From NCBI GenBank assembly GCA_022842465.1, contig JALHPN010000012.1, forward strand, positions 1 through 64,000: a stretch of 64,000 bases of DNA. The letters run 5' to 3'. This stretch comes from Polyangiaceae bacterium. GTDB taxonomy: Bacteria; Myxococcota_A; Polyangia; Polyangiales; Polyangiaceae. Position 1 is the first letter of the stretch, and the number at the start of each line of letters is the position of its first letter. Both the position numbers and the translations under genes were made by a program. The notes under the pieces were generated by a model, which saw only the letters and a program-made list of their open reading frames with translations, made no database searches and had not been told where the DNA came from. Of the stretch, positions 34,180 to 43,800 are shown one piece after another.

Positions 34180-35319
34180 ATGCCGAGGCCCGAGCTCTCG
34201 CTCGTCATCCCGATCTACAACGAGGAGGAGGTCCTTCCTCAGCTCGACGGACGGGTGCGCGAGCTCTTGACGACGCTCGGGCTCGACGCGGAGGTCGTGT
34301 TCGTGAACGACGGCTCGCGGGACCGCTCGATGGATCTCCTCCGCGGCATGGCGACGCGCGAGCCTCGGTACAAGGTCGTCGGCTTCGCGCGGAACTTCGG
34401 GCACCAGCGCGCGATCACCGCGGGCATCGATCACGCGCGGGGCAGGGCCGTCGTCGTGATGGACGCCGACCTCCAAGACCCTCCCGAGGTCATCCTCGAG
34501 ATGGTGCAGAAGTGGCGCGAGGGCTTCGACGTCGTCTACGGGCGCCGCCGCAAGCGCGACGGGGAGACGGCGTTCAAGCTCCTCACCGCGAAGATCTTCT
34601 ACCGCCTCTTCGCCGCGATGATCCCGATCCAGGTGCCGCTCGACACGGGCGACTTCCGGCTGATGAGCCGGCGTGTCGTCCTCGCGATGCGCGAGCTCCG
34701 GGAGACGCACCTCTTCGTCCGGGGCCTCGTGTCGTGGGTCGGCTTCCGCCAGTGCGCGGTCGAGTACGATCGCGCGGCGCGCGCAGCCGGCGAGACCAAG
34801 TACCCGCTCAAGAAGATGATCTCGTTCGCGCTCGACGGCATCGCGTCGTTCAGCGTGCTCCCGCTCCGCTTCGCGACGTACCTCGGCCTCCTCGTCGGCT
34901 TCGCGAGCGTCCTCTACGCGACGGCGGCGGTCCTCACGTTCGTCGTCGGCCGCACGGTGCCGGGCTGGACCACGACGGTCGTCCTCGTCTCCTTCCTCTT
35001 CAGCGTTCAGCTGCTCGTGACGGGCGTGCTCGGCGAGTACGTCGGCCGCATCTACGAGCAGGTGAAGGGCCGGCCGCTCTACGTCGTCGGCGAGCGGCTG
35101 AACCTCGAGCGCAAGAAGAAGCGGAAGAAGAAGCCGCGCCCGTCCCAGCGGGAGACCTCCGAGGTCACGGTGGTCCCCGCCGTCCCCGCTCCCGCTCCGC
35201 CCGTGCCCGTGCCCGTGCCCGTGCCCGTGCCCGACCCCGTCGGTCCCACGATCCAGGGCGTGCCGACCCCGATCGGCCTCGGCCCGGTCGTCGCGAAGCC
35301 CGACCGTCACGACGCCTGA
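34180..35319 (+). CDS. Glycosyltransferase family 2, GtrB/DPM1-like with C-terminal TM pair
   Basis: 379 aa. GT-A motifs: LSLVIPIYNEEEVL at the N-terminus, VVFVNDGSRDRS, and VVVMDADLQDPPEV with the DxD. Two transmembrane helices (about 235-255 and 265-290) follow, as in bactoprenol-phosphate glycosyltransferases. The C-terminal 70 residues are unusual: a Lys/Arg run (ERKKKRKKKPR), then Pro/Val repeats coded by a (CCCGTG)5 microsatellite. The ATG at 34180 has GAAGGGGG upstream and lies 13 nt after galE. It probably charges undecaprenyl phosphate with a sugar. Confidence 0.92.
   Translation: MPRPELSLVIPIYNEEEVLPQLDGRVRELLTTLGLDAEVVFVNDGSRDRSMDLLRGMATREPRYKVVGFARNFGHQRAITAGIDHARGRAVVVMDADLQDPPEVILEMVQKWREGFDVVYGRRRKRDGETAFKLLTAKIFYRLFAAMIPIQVPLDTGDFRLMSRRVVLAMRELRETHLFVRGLVSWVGFRQCAVEYDRAARAAGETKYPLKKMISFALDGIASFSVLPLRFATYLGLLVGFASVLYATAAVLTFVVGRTVPGWTTTVVLVSFLFSVQLLVTGVLGEYVGRIYEQVKGRPLYVVGERLNLERKKKRKKKPRPSQRETSEVTVVPAVPAPAPPVPVPVPVPVPDPVGPTIQGVPTPIGLGPVVAKPDRHDA
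35200..35229 (+). repeat. (CCCGTG)5 hexanucleotide microsatellite in coding sequence
   Basis: Five perfect copies of CCCGTG code Pro-Val repeats in the C-terminal tail of the GtrB-like protein. Because the unit is 6 bp, copy-number change stays in frame and would only alter linker length. Confidence 0.9.
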
Positions 35320-35370
35320 GCCCACGCGACCGGGGCCAACGCCGTCGCAGGAGCGCACGCGCGCGTGAGC

Positions 35371-35376
35371 TAGTCT
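35371..35376 (+). promoter_or_regulatory. TAGTCT -10-like hexamer
   Basis: Ends 6 nt before the ATG at 35383, with no Shine-Dalgarno in between. Confidence 0.4.
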
Positions 35377-35382
35377 CCTCGC

Positions 35383-36852
35383 ATGAACGCGCCCGCGGAG
35401 CCGAGCACGCCGCCCCCGGCGCGTCCGCGGATCGTGATCGCCGGCGCGACGGGCTACGTCGGCCGCGCGCTCGTCGCCGCGCTCGTCCCCGACCACGACG
35501 TCATCGCCCTCACGCGTGACGCGCGCGGTCGGACCTCGACGGAGACGACGACCTGGCGCTCGTGCGACCTCTTCAGCCTCCGCGACGCCGAGGCCGCGCT
35601 CGCGGGCGCCGACGCCGCGTTCTACCTCGTCCACTCGATGATGCCCTCGGCGCGCCTCACGCAGGGCCGCTTCGACGACATGGACCTCATCTGCGCCGAC
35701 AACTTCGCGCGCGCGGCGAAATCGAACGGCCTCCGTCACATCGTCTACCTCGGCGGCCTCCTCCCGCCGCCGGAGGACAGCGAGCTCTCACGCCACCTCG
35801 AGAGCCGCCACGAGGTGGAGGTGACGCTCGGCTCGCACGGCGTCCCGGTGACGTCCCTCCGCGCGGGTCTCGTCGTGGGCGCCGGCGGCTCTTCGTTCGA
35901 GATGATGGCGCGGCTCGTCGGCCGCCTCCCGATCATGGTGGGCCCGCGGTGGATGCGGTCGAAGTCGCAGGCCGTCGCGCTGTCCGACGTGATCACGCTC
36001 CTCCGCTTCGCGCTCGCGCACCCGGAGCTCGCGGGCAAGGCGTACGACATCGGCTGCCCGGACGTCCTCTCGTACGCCGACACGCTCCGCGTCGCGGGCT
36101 CCGTCCTCGGCCGCCACACGCGCGTCCTCACGCTCCCGGTTCGGACGGCGAAGCTCTCGCTCCTCTGGGTGACCGTGATCACCGGCACGCCGTCGTCGCT
36201 CGTGCGGCCGCTCGTCGAGAGCCTGCAGCACGATCTGGTCGCGCGCGACGGGATGGTCCTCGCGAAGCTGGCGGGCCTCGAGCCGATGCCGCTCCGCGAG
36301 GCGATCGCGCGCGCCGTCGCGGAGGGCACCGACCGTGCGGTGAAGAAGCGCCCGCCGCAGAGGGCGAAGGAGGCGCGCGCGGAGCCTCCGTCGCACGTCC
36401 GATCCGTCCAGCGGCTCCCCTTGCCGCCCGGTCGCGACGCCACGTGGGTCGCGAAGGAGTACATGCGCTGGCTCCCGCAGTTCATGGCGCCGATCCTCCG
36501 CGTCGACGTCGACGAGGAGCAGGTCTGCCGGTTCTACATCGGCTGGGTGAAGACGCCCTTGCTCGTCCTCGCCTTCGCGCCCGAGCGGAGCACGGAGACG
36601 AGGCAGCTCTTCCGCGTCCGCGGCGGCCTCCTCACCCGCGTCCTCCCGGGCACGCGCCCGCGCCTCGAGTTCCGCGCCGTCCTGGACGGCAAGTGGATCC
36701 TCGCCGCGATCCACGACTTCGTCCCGAGCCTGCCCTGGTACGTGTATACTGCAACGCAGGCGATCGCCCACCTCTGGGTGATGAACGGCTTCCGCCGACA
36801 CCTGGAGAGCCTGGCGAGGCGCGCGATCGACGTGCGTGAGCACGCGACCTAG
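35383..36852 (+). CDS. NAD(P)-binding SDR protein fused to a DUF2867-like domain
   Basis: 489 aa. N-terminal atypical SDR with GATGYVGRALVAAL (about 20-33) and further Rossmann elements (AFYLVHSMMPSARLTQGRF, VYLGGLLPP, VTSLRAGLVVG). From about residue 345 a second domain resembles DUF2867 (LPQFMAPILRVDVDEEQVCRF and RLEFRAVLDGKWILAAIHDF with a C-terminal PWYVYTATQAIAHLWVM). Homologues are broadly distributed and not characterised. It may act on a polyketide-like or lipid substrate, but nothing here shows it. Confidence 0.82.
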   Translation: MNAPAEPSTPPPARPRIVIAGATGYVGRALVAALVPDHDVIALTRDARGRTSTETTTWRSCDLFSLRDAEAALAGADAAFYLVHSMMPSARLTQGRFDDMDLICADNFARAAKSNGLRHIVYLGGLLPPPEDSELSRHLESRHEVEVTLGSHGVPVTSLRAGLVVGAGGSSFEMMARLVGRLPIMVGPRWMRSKSQAVALSDVITLLRFALAHPELAGKAYDIGCPDVLSYADTLRVAGSVLGRHTRVLTLPVRTAKLSLLWVTVITGTPSSLVRPLVESLQHDLVARDGMVLAKLAGLEPMPLREAIARAVAEGTDRAVKKRPPQRAKEARAEPPSHVRSVQRLPLPPGRDATWVAKEYMRWLPQFMAPILRVDVDEEQVCRFYIGWVKTPLLVLAFAPERSTETRQLFRVRGGLLTRVLPGTRPRLEFRAVLDGKWILAAIHDFVPSLPWYVYTATQAIAHLWVMNGFRRHLESLARRAIDVREHAT

Positions 36853-36855
36853 ACT
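36850..36855 (+). promoter_or_regulatory. TAGACT -10-like hexamer before the Uma2 pseudogene
   Basis: Ends 7 nt before the ATG at 36863, so the broken gene keeps the promoter layout of its intact neighbours. It overlaps the stop of the SDR gene. Confidence 0.35.
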
Positions 36856-36862
36856 GCCTGTC

Positions 36863-37297
36863 ATGTCCGGCGGCGCAGCAAGGGGACCGGCCTCGTACGC
36901 GTCGCCGAGGTCGTCCTGGGCGTCCTCTACGTCAGTCCACGGCGGGCGACACCCCACGCCGCGGCGACGAGCGCGATCGGCGAAGAGCTCGGTCCGCCGT
37001 TCAAGCGTGGGCGCGGCGGTCCGGGGGGGGTGGATCCTGCTCGACGAGCCGGAGCTCCACCTCGGCGCCGACATCCTCGTGCCTGACCTGGCGGGGTGGC
37101 GGCGGGAGCGCCTTCCGCACGTGCCCGACGCGCCGTTCCTGGACCTTTCGCCCGACTGGGCGTGCGAGGTGCTGTCCGCTCGCGCGCAGCGCCTCGACCG
37201 CATGAAGGACCAGCGCGCCCGCCTGGAGCCGTTCGACGCGATCGAGCTCGAGCTCGGCGTCTTCTGGGCCGACGTCGTGCTCGGGCCGGACGAGTGA
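36863..37297 (+). pseudogene. Degraded Uma2-family endonuclease gene (frameshift and internal deletion)
   Basis: Compared with the intact relative at 52037-52618, two frames are needed. The N-terminal part (VAEVVLGVLYVSPRRATPHA... GEELGPPFKRGRGGPGG) reads in one frame up to a run of eight G (37023-37030), and WILLDEPELHLGADILVPDLAGWRRE continues in another; seven G would restore the frame. Near the end, CEVLSARAQRLDRMKD jumps directly to EPFDAIELEL, so the ~50 residues that hold the nuclease-core half (usually IYADAGV...WLVDP) are deleted. The first residues after the ATG are also out of frame. It is therefore not functional. Confidence 0.8.
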
Positions 37298-37299
37298 CA

Positions 37300-37327
37300 C
37301 CCCGGGCGTAGGGCGCGACGCCTGGGG
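37300..37327 (+). terminator. Strong hairpin after the Uma2 pseudogene
   Basis: CCCCGGGCGT (37300-37309) pairs with ACGCCTGGGG (37318-37327) over ten positions (one G-T), loop of 8 nt. It begins 2 nt after the pseudogene stop. It probably terminates transcription from upstream before the next membrane-protein gene; no T-run. Confidence 0.55.
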
Positions 37328-37337
37328 AGCGGTCGAG

Positions 37338-37343
37338 TATAGT
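37338..37343 (+). promoter_or_regulatory. TATAGT -10-like hexamer
   Basis: Ends 12 nt before the ATG at 37356, directly after a hairpin. It is the closest match to TATAAT among the start-proximal hexamers. Confidence 0.5.
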
Positions 37344-37355
37344 CCTCGCCCTTCG

Positions 37356-39203
37356 ATGCGCCGCGTACGCGCGGGTGGCCCCCGCCGCCTCTTCTTCCTG
37401 CTCGTCTTCGTTCCGCTCCTGTGCGTGTTCCCGTACCTGCGTGGCGTGAACAACCCGAACGAGTACGTGCGGGTCTTCACGGCGATGAGCATCGTCGAGA
37501 AGGGCACCTTCCGGATCGACGAGCCCGTTCAGCTCTGGGGCTGGGTCAACGACATGGCGAAGGTCCCCTCGAAGGAGGACGGCCAGGCGCACTACTTCAT
37601 GGTGAAGGCGCCCGGGTCCGTCTACCTCGGGCTCCCGGGCTACGCGATCTTCGCGAAGGTCGTCGCGCCGCTCCTCGGGCACCACTACCCCACGGCGGAG
37701 ACGCCCCAGGAGGAGCGCCTCTGGTGGCTCCGGATGAGCACGTGGGCGCTCCGGCTCTTCGGCTCGCAGATCCCGTGCTTTCTCTTCCTCGTCTGGTTCG
37801 AGCGCTACCTGCGTGACTTCTCGCGCGACGCCGCCATCCGCTACGCCGCCGTCGCCGCGTGCGGGCTCGGGACGAACTACCTCGCCTACACGCACATGTT
37901 CGCGAGCCACGCGCAGTACGCCGCGTGCGCGTTCCTCTCCTTCGCGATGACGGAGCGCGAGATGCGCCTCTCCCGCTCTGACTCGCGGGTCCGTCGCCCT
38001 CGCTTCGCGTTCCTCGCGGGCTTCTTCACGAGCGCGTGCGTGACGCTCGAGTACCACGCGCTCTTCCTCGCGATCATCCTCTCGCTCTTCGGCGCGTTCG
38101 TCTTCTGGCGCCCGAAGCAGCTCGCGGCGTTCGCGCTCGGCGGCCTCGTGAACGTGCCGGGCGTCATGTACTTCCACTGGCGCGCATACGGGAACCCGCT
38201 CACGCCGGGCCACCAGATGCTCGAGACGCAAAAATTCGCGATCGAGCACCAGACGGGCCTCTGGGGCGTCGTCTGGCCGACGTGGGAGCACCTCCGGGCG
38301 CTCGCGATCGACCCCGGGTTCGGCTTCTTCGGGATGAGCCCGTTCATGTGGATCGGCCTCCTCGGCGTGCCGCTCCTCCTCCTCTCGCCGGGGGCCGCGC
38401 CGCGCCGCGCGCGCACGATCCGCGTCGCGACGTTCGTGTGGTTTCTCTGCGGGCTCGATCTCTTCCTCGTCAACGCGGGCATCATCGAGTGGCGCGCGGG
38501 CTGGACGGTGGGCCCGCGCTACCTCGCGGCCTGCCCGCCCTTCTTCGCGTTCGGCGCCGTGATGTGCCTCGAGCGGCTGTCTTTGGGCGCGCGCCCTCGC
38601 CGCGCCGTCGCGCGCGGGGTCGCGGGCGGGCTCGCCCTCGCGAGCGTCGTCACGATCGGCACCGTGGGCCTCCTCTACGACACGCTCCCCGAGTCGATCG
38701 CGCGGCCGTTCGCGCAGTTCGCGGTGCCGCTGATGTGGACGGGCATCGTCCCGCACCACATCGGCGAGTGGTTCGGCTGGAACGGGATCTTGCCGTGGTA
38801 CCTCGCCTGCGCCGCGATGCTCGCCGCGCCCATCCTGGCGGGCCTCTTCGTCGGCGCGCGGGAGGAGCGGCGCCCGCTCTGGATCGCGCGCGCGGTGATG
38901 TTCGCGGGCGCGTTCGCGATCGGCATGGCACCCGGCGTCTCGAAGCCGGAGGACGGCACCGAGCTCTTCGTCCTCCATCGCGACACGCAAGGGATCCGGC
39001 AGGTGTGGGAGCCGCCGGATCGCGACCGCGTGTCGGTCCTCCGCCACGAGGCCGAGCGCTACAACGGCCGCGGCAAGGGCCCGTGCCTCTGGCTCCGCCT
39101 CGCCGACTACGAGCGCATCCTCGGCAACCCCTTCGCCGCCGCGAACGACGAGCGGCGCGCGGGAGGCGTGACGCGCGCGCGCTGCCCGAAGAGCTGGTTC
39201 TAG
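37356..39203 (+). CDS. Polytopic membrane protein, GT-C-like (unknown glycosyltransferase candidate)
   Basis: 615 aa with ten or more hydrophobic helices and an extracytoplasmic C-terminal part. After TM1 a loop has GVNNPNEYVRVFTAMSIVEKGTF and DEPVQLWGWVNDMAKVPSKE, a layout typical of GT-C lipid-linked-sugar transferases (first loop with acidic residues and a second SKEDGQAHYFMVKAPGS). No family name can be assigned. The gene is followed 1 nt later by another polytopic protein gene, and both are probably one operon. It likely adds a sugar to a lipid-linked glycan on the periplasmic face. Confidence 0.72.
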   Translation: MRRVRAGGPRRLFFLLVFVPLLCVFPYLRGVNNPNEYVRVFTAMSIVEKGTFRIDEPVQLWGWVNDMAKVPSKEDGQAHYFMVKAPGSVYLGLPGYAIFAKVVAPLLGHHYPTAETPQEERLWWLRMSTWALRLFGSQIPCFLFLVWFERYLRDFSRDAAIRYAAVAACGLGTNYLAYTHMFASHAQYAACAFLSFAMTEREMRLSRSDSRVRRPRFAFLAGFFTSACVTLEYHALFLAIILSLFGAFVFWRPKQLAAFALGGLVNVPGVMYFHWRAYGNPLTPGHQMLETQKFAIEHQTGLWGVVWPTWEHLRALAIDPGFGFFGMSPFMWIGLLGVPLLLLSPGAAPRRARTIRVATFVWFLCGLDLFLVNAGIIEWRAGWTVGPRYLAACPPFFAFGAVMCLERLSLGARPRRAVARGVAGGLALASVVTIGTVGLLYDTLPESIARPFAQFAVPLMWTGIVPHHIGEWFGWNGILPWYLACAAMLAAPILAGLFVGAREERRPLWIARAVMFAGAFAIGMAPGVSKPEDGTELFVLHRDTQGIRQVWEPPDRDRVSVLRHEAERYNGRGKGPCLWLRLADYERILGNPFAAANDERRAGGVTRARCPKSWF

Positions 39204-39204
39204 G

Positions 39205-40803
39205 GTGCCTCGCCTCCGCGCCCTCGTCTCTCGCGTCCAGGCAGCGGCGCTGAGGCACCCCGCGTTCTCGGCCGTCTTCGGCGCGTTCGTCCTCGCGGCG
39301 GCGTTCTTCGGCGTCGCGTATCCGCTCGGCCCGGGGCAGGACGCGCACTACCACTTCTGGAACGCGTTCGTGACGAGGCGCCTCTGGACGGGCGACGCGT
39401 ACTACCGCGCGCTCTACGAGACGGTGAACCCGCTCGACTCGAACACGCTCCTCTACACGTTCCTCTTCCCGTTCGAGCTCGTCCTGCCGCCGCTGACGGC
39501 GTGGCGGGTGGGGTTCACGCTCTACTACCTCCTCGGGTATCCCGTCGCGTGCGCGGTGGCGCTCCGGCTCCTCCGCCGCCCTCTCTGGGGCGCGCTCCTC
39601 GCGTTCCCGCTCGCGTACGCGGTGAAGACGTTCTCGCAGGGCGGGTATCTCCCGTTCGTGTCGGGGGCGCCGCTGATGGTGCTGGCCGTCGCGTTGATGC
39701 ACCGGATCAACGAGGGGACCGCGACGCGGCGTATGCAGGTGGCGTGTGCGGCGATCGTCGCGGCGTCGTTCATCGCGCACGCCCATGCGTACGCGTGGAC
39801 GATGTTCCTCCTCGCGACGCTCACGGTCGTGGCGATCCTGCTCGTCCTCGTCCCGGGCGTCTTCTTCGCGCCGAAGGCGTCCCTGAAGCGAGCCATCTTC
39901 CTCGGCCTCCGCGCGCTCGTCGTCGTGCTGCCGTCGCTTCTTCTCTTCGCGGCCTGGTGGGTGCGGACCCATCACGGATCGCACGCCTCGGCGGGCTGGC
40001 AGCTCCGGCCGAACGACATGGCGCTCCTCGTGAAGGTGAGCAACCTCTGGGCGCTCCTCGCGCACGTACAAGGTGATCGTGAGCTCGGCTTCGTTCTCGG
40101 CCTCGGGATCGTCGTCTTCGGCTGCCTCGCCCTCGGGCGCCGTCGCCGCGAGACGGGCGTTCCCACAGTCGAGATCGCCGTCGTCGTCACGTTCGTGTCG
40201 TGGTGGCTCCTCCCCGCCGACGTCAGCGGCCAGATGGTCGCCGACCGCCACTTCGATCTGACGATCTGGCTTCTGCCGCTCGCGGTCTACGCCGGCGAGG
40301 CGCCCGGCGGGCGGCTCCGCCATGCGCTCGCGGTGAGCCTCCTCGTCGCCTACTCGTGGCTCCGGCTCGCGCACTACGGCGAGTACATGCGGCGCCTGCA
40401 GGATGAGTACGCCGGCATGCTGGCGCTCGCGAAGGATTGCCCTCGTCCGCGCGGCGAGCTCGCGTACGTGACCTGGAGCACCGCCAACGCCCGCTGGTAC
40501 GGCAAGGGCCTCCACCAGACCCACGAGACCTTCGCCGCGATGTGCGCGCTCGACACGCCGGTCTACGACCGCGTGTATCCGCACAACCTGCTGCCGCTCC
40601 GGTATCGCGGCGACCTTCCGGTCCCCATCACGATCGTCGTCGGCCCCCCCGCGCGCTTCTGGACGAACCCCCAGCTCTCGGGCTTCGACTACGTTCTCGT
40701 GCAAGGGTGGCAGCCGACGGACGCTGAGGTCGGCGCCGCGCCGCCGACCTGGCAACGCCTCGGGCAGCGGGGCGTCTGGAGTCTGTGGCGCCACGTGAGG
40801 TGA
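39205..40803 (+). CDS. Polytopic membrane protein, paralogue of 53436-55052
   Basis: 532 aa, about ten transmembrane helices, GTG start at 39205. It is clearly paralogous to the protein at 53436-55052: shared blocks include PLGPGQDxHYH, [27 protein letters not shown] and SQGGYxPFxSxAP, with a conserved C-terminal YxxGLHQTHETxAAxCxLDTPVYD-type motif. The His-rich loop after TM1 and a cytosolic or periplasmic C-terminal domain fit GT-C-like enzymes, but no family is recognised. It follows the 615-aa polytopic gene and ends 83 nt before a convergent lipoprotein gene. Confidence 0.75.
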   Translation: MPRLRALVSRVQAAALRHPAFSAVFGAFVLAAAFFGVAYPLGPGQDAHYHFWNAFVTRRLWTGDAYYRALYETVNPLDSNTLLYTFLFPFELVLPPLTAWRVGFTLYYLLGYPVACAVALRLLRRPLWGALLAFPLAYAVKTFSQGGYLPFVSGAPLMVLAVALMHRINEGTATRRMQVACAAIVAASFIAHAHAYAWTMFLLATLTVVAILLVLVPGVFFAPKASLKRAIFLGLRALVVVLPSLLLFAAWWVRTHHGSHASAGWQLRPNDMALLVKVSNLWALLAHVQGDRELGFVLGLGIVVFGCLALGRRRRETGVPTVEIAVVVTFVSWWLLPADVSGQMVADRHFDLTIWLLPLAVYAGEAPGGRLRHALAVSLLVAYSWLRLAHYGEYMRRLQDEYAGMLALAKDCPRPRGELAYVTWSTANARWYGKGLHQTHETFAAMCALDTPVYDRVYPHNLLPLRYRGDLPVPITIVVGPPARFWTNPQLSGFDYVLVQGWQPTDAEVGAAPPTWQRLGQRGVWSLWRHVR

Positions 40804-40824
40804 GGGGTCTACAAGCTCCACGAG

Positions 40825-40869
40825 CGCGCCTGAGCAGACCTCGCACAAGGCGTAGTCTGTTCAGGCGCG
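40825..40869. terminator. 15-bp hairpin, likely bidirectional terminator
   Basis: CGCGCCTGAGCAGAC (40825-40839) pairs with GTCTGTTCAGGCGCG (40855-40869) over all 15 positions (one G-T), loop of 15 nt. It lies between converging genes ending at 40803 (plus) and 40886 (minus). It also marks the edge of the low-GC lipoprotein gene. Confidence 0.6.
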
Positions 40870-40885
40870 TCGTGAGCACCATGCG

Positions 40886-43800
40886 TCAGTCGGGAACGAA
40901 TACGACGTCCCGGAAGTACAGGTAGTTGTAATATGAGCTTTGCGGACATGTACCGATCGGTCCGTATACTCCTCCGCCATTACCAACCGACTGGAGGTGA
41001 CGAAATGAGATCACGGTCGCCATCCCCGGCCGTGCGGCATAGAGCCACGTGCGCGAGGGCGGCACGCCGCTGTCGCCGTCGGAGGCAACGCTGCCTTGCC
41101 CGTCGACATCGATCCCCGCATTTACAGAGACCGTGTACTCGGTTTCGGCCCGGATTGGCAGTGGTCGATCCAATGCGACCTCGACCCAGCCGACCTTGTT
41201 CGTTCGGGGGAACGTCGCGGTCGCCAGGAGTCGATGGTCCGGCCCCCAGACCTTGCCGACGTGCGGACCGCCCTCGGGCTTACCGGCGGAGTTGGCGGCT
41301 TGGTAGAACTTCACGGCCGTTATGGTGCCATTCACGTCCGACGTGAACCGCGACCCCAGCTCGTACCCCTCGTCCACCGGCGCGAAGTGATCGACGTAGT
41401 CTGTCGACGCGTGGTAGAGCGACTGAGCTCGCGAGTATACGATGTCGCGAAAGTAGTCCGTATTTAGATAGGAGCTTGTCGGTCGCGTAGTCAGGAACGG
41501 TGAGGACGTATTGAACGTTCCATAGACACCGTTCGGAGTCCCTGGCACCGAGACCAGCCCATTGGTCGAAGCCGTCGCAAGCCCGGTGTACTCGTAGGGG
41601 TACACATAGTTGGAGTGATTCGACCCCGAATTGACGCCGATCACGTACTCCGTGCCAGTAGCCAACGGCACGGGCGGAATGTTCTGCTGCTGCCAACCTG
41701 CCACGCTGCTGCCATCTTCGTTGGTGAACTGCGCCGTGGCCATGACGGCGTTGTCCGAGACGCGCCACACCATGCCGTAGTGCGTACCGGTCTCGCCAGC
41801 AGCTCGATAGTAACGCAGGGCGTTCAGCTGACCTTCGGTCGTCACGCTGAAACGCATCCCGAGCATGTACGCCGTGCCGCTCGAGGCCGTGCTGGCAGAC
41901 GGCGTCGGAGAGGCGTGGAACGACTCCGCAAAGGGAACGAAGTTGACGTCGATCATGTAGTTGTCGTTGCCCTCCGAGGTGCTCGGCAACGCAGAAACGG
42001 AGCCAGATACCGAAACGGAGCCGGAACCGTCGGGATCGGTTTGCAGCGGGCCGCGTCGCAGGGGTGTGTCGAACCCGCCGGGAAGGTACGGGGCCGCTTC
42101 ACCCGAGGGCGCGACGAAGGCTGCGACCATCGTCGTGTTCGCCGGCACGGTGACCGGCGCAAGAAGCTCCTGTTCCTGCCAGCCGCCATGCTTCCCGGCC
42201 GCGGGGAAATCGGCGCGACCGACGCGAACGCCGCCGGTCGTCCAGACATAGGCCGTGCGGGCGCTAGACTCGGCGCGTCGGAAGAGGCGAAGCCTGGTGA
42301 TCGCCCCCGCGACATCCGACTTGAAGCGCACGCCGAGCTGGCGCGCGGTGGGGTTAGGATCGTCGAGAGAAGGTGTCTCGTCCGGCATCAGGGCGAGGCC
42401 CGCACCGTACGGCGTCGCGCCCGCCGCCGAGCTGAAGGTCAAGCTCGCTGCCGAAGACAGCGTGAAGGTCGCGGTGGCAGGCGTGAAGACGCGTGTCGGA
42501 GAGATCGGTCTCACCTCGTACTGCCCGCCTGCGAGCTTGGGGAAGGTGAACCCGCCCGACGCGTCCGCGCGCACACTCAAGTGCACGGTCCGCCCAGGCG
42601 ACGACCCCTCGATGCCAGTCAGGAGAACGACGCTGTTCGCGCCGTCCACCCCGAGCGTGCCCGAAGCGGCGTATGCCGTAGCGTAGGAGGCGACGACCGT
42701 GCGCTCGTAGTCGGGCGCAGTCACCCCAGCCGCTACTTTCAGTCGACCGTACCAGCTGCCTTCGATCTCCTCGACGGAGAACGCCACGCTGGAGCCATCG
42801 ACGAGGACGGAGGAAAGGGTAGCCGAGCCAACCTCGATTGGCATGAGGAGCGATTGATCTCGAAGAACGTTCTTCATGACAAAGGAGGCCTGACCATTGG
42901 AGTACGTGAACGACCCCATCGTCACGTCGGCTCGCGCCGCCCAGTGGGTGAGAAAATCGCGCGGCGCGACGACCGGAACTCCGTGGGCCCGTGCGAGGTC
43001 GAGGAACTGGAGACCGTAGGGTCGAATCCCGCCAGCAGCATCGGACCAGTGTAGGCTATGAAAGAGGGGGTTGTGTACGGTCGCGTAACGCCAAAATCCT
43101 TCGGCCATTGAAACTTCGAAGCGTCGTGCTGCAACCGAAACAGGCCATCCGGTGGAGCCGCTATTCACAAAAAACTGAACATCATCCTCGATCGTCGTAT
43201 TGTGCTCGTAGAGATCAATAATAGACTGAGATCCACTGCTAGCACACACGTCCAGCATTTTCATTGGAACAGCCGCACCGGTCATCATCCCAAAAGTCCG
43301 CGGAAAGGAGATGTAGCTCGAGTCAAGACGGTCTCCCGGGTACGATCCAAATGGGGAGGCTAAGAGCTTTGCTTGTGCGGCCGGGTAGTTTTCATATGGC
43401 ATCCCGCCGTCGTTGTCCGACGCCCCCGTCGAGGTCCAGCGCCCCGTGTGCATGCGCGTCGTCGTCGGAACGGCAACGTTGTGAGGCGCGACAGCATACT
43501 GCGTCATGTACATGTCGCGCTGGTCATTGAGTCCGGTCTGGCCAGTTTTGCCGTACTGCATCTCGTCATAAGTGTAGTGATGCTCATCGGCAATGTTGTA
43601 ATGGATCCCAATCTCGTGAGCGCCGGCGTCGGCGGTAGATAGAGTTGCCGCCATGGACGGTGTCATCGCAACCATAGTAAGCGGATTGTCATTCACGAAC
43701 CCGTAGAACGCTGCGTTGCCGCCTGCACGACGCACCTCCTCTGCTTGCAGCTGGACGCGCGCTTTGTGGGGGTCACCGCCATGTGTACAGCCATCGCTCG

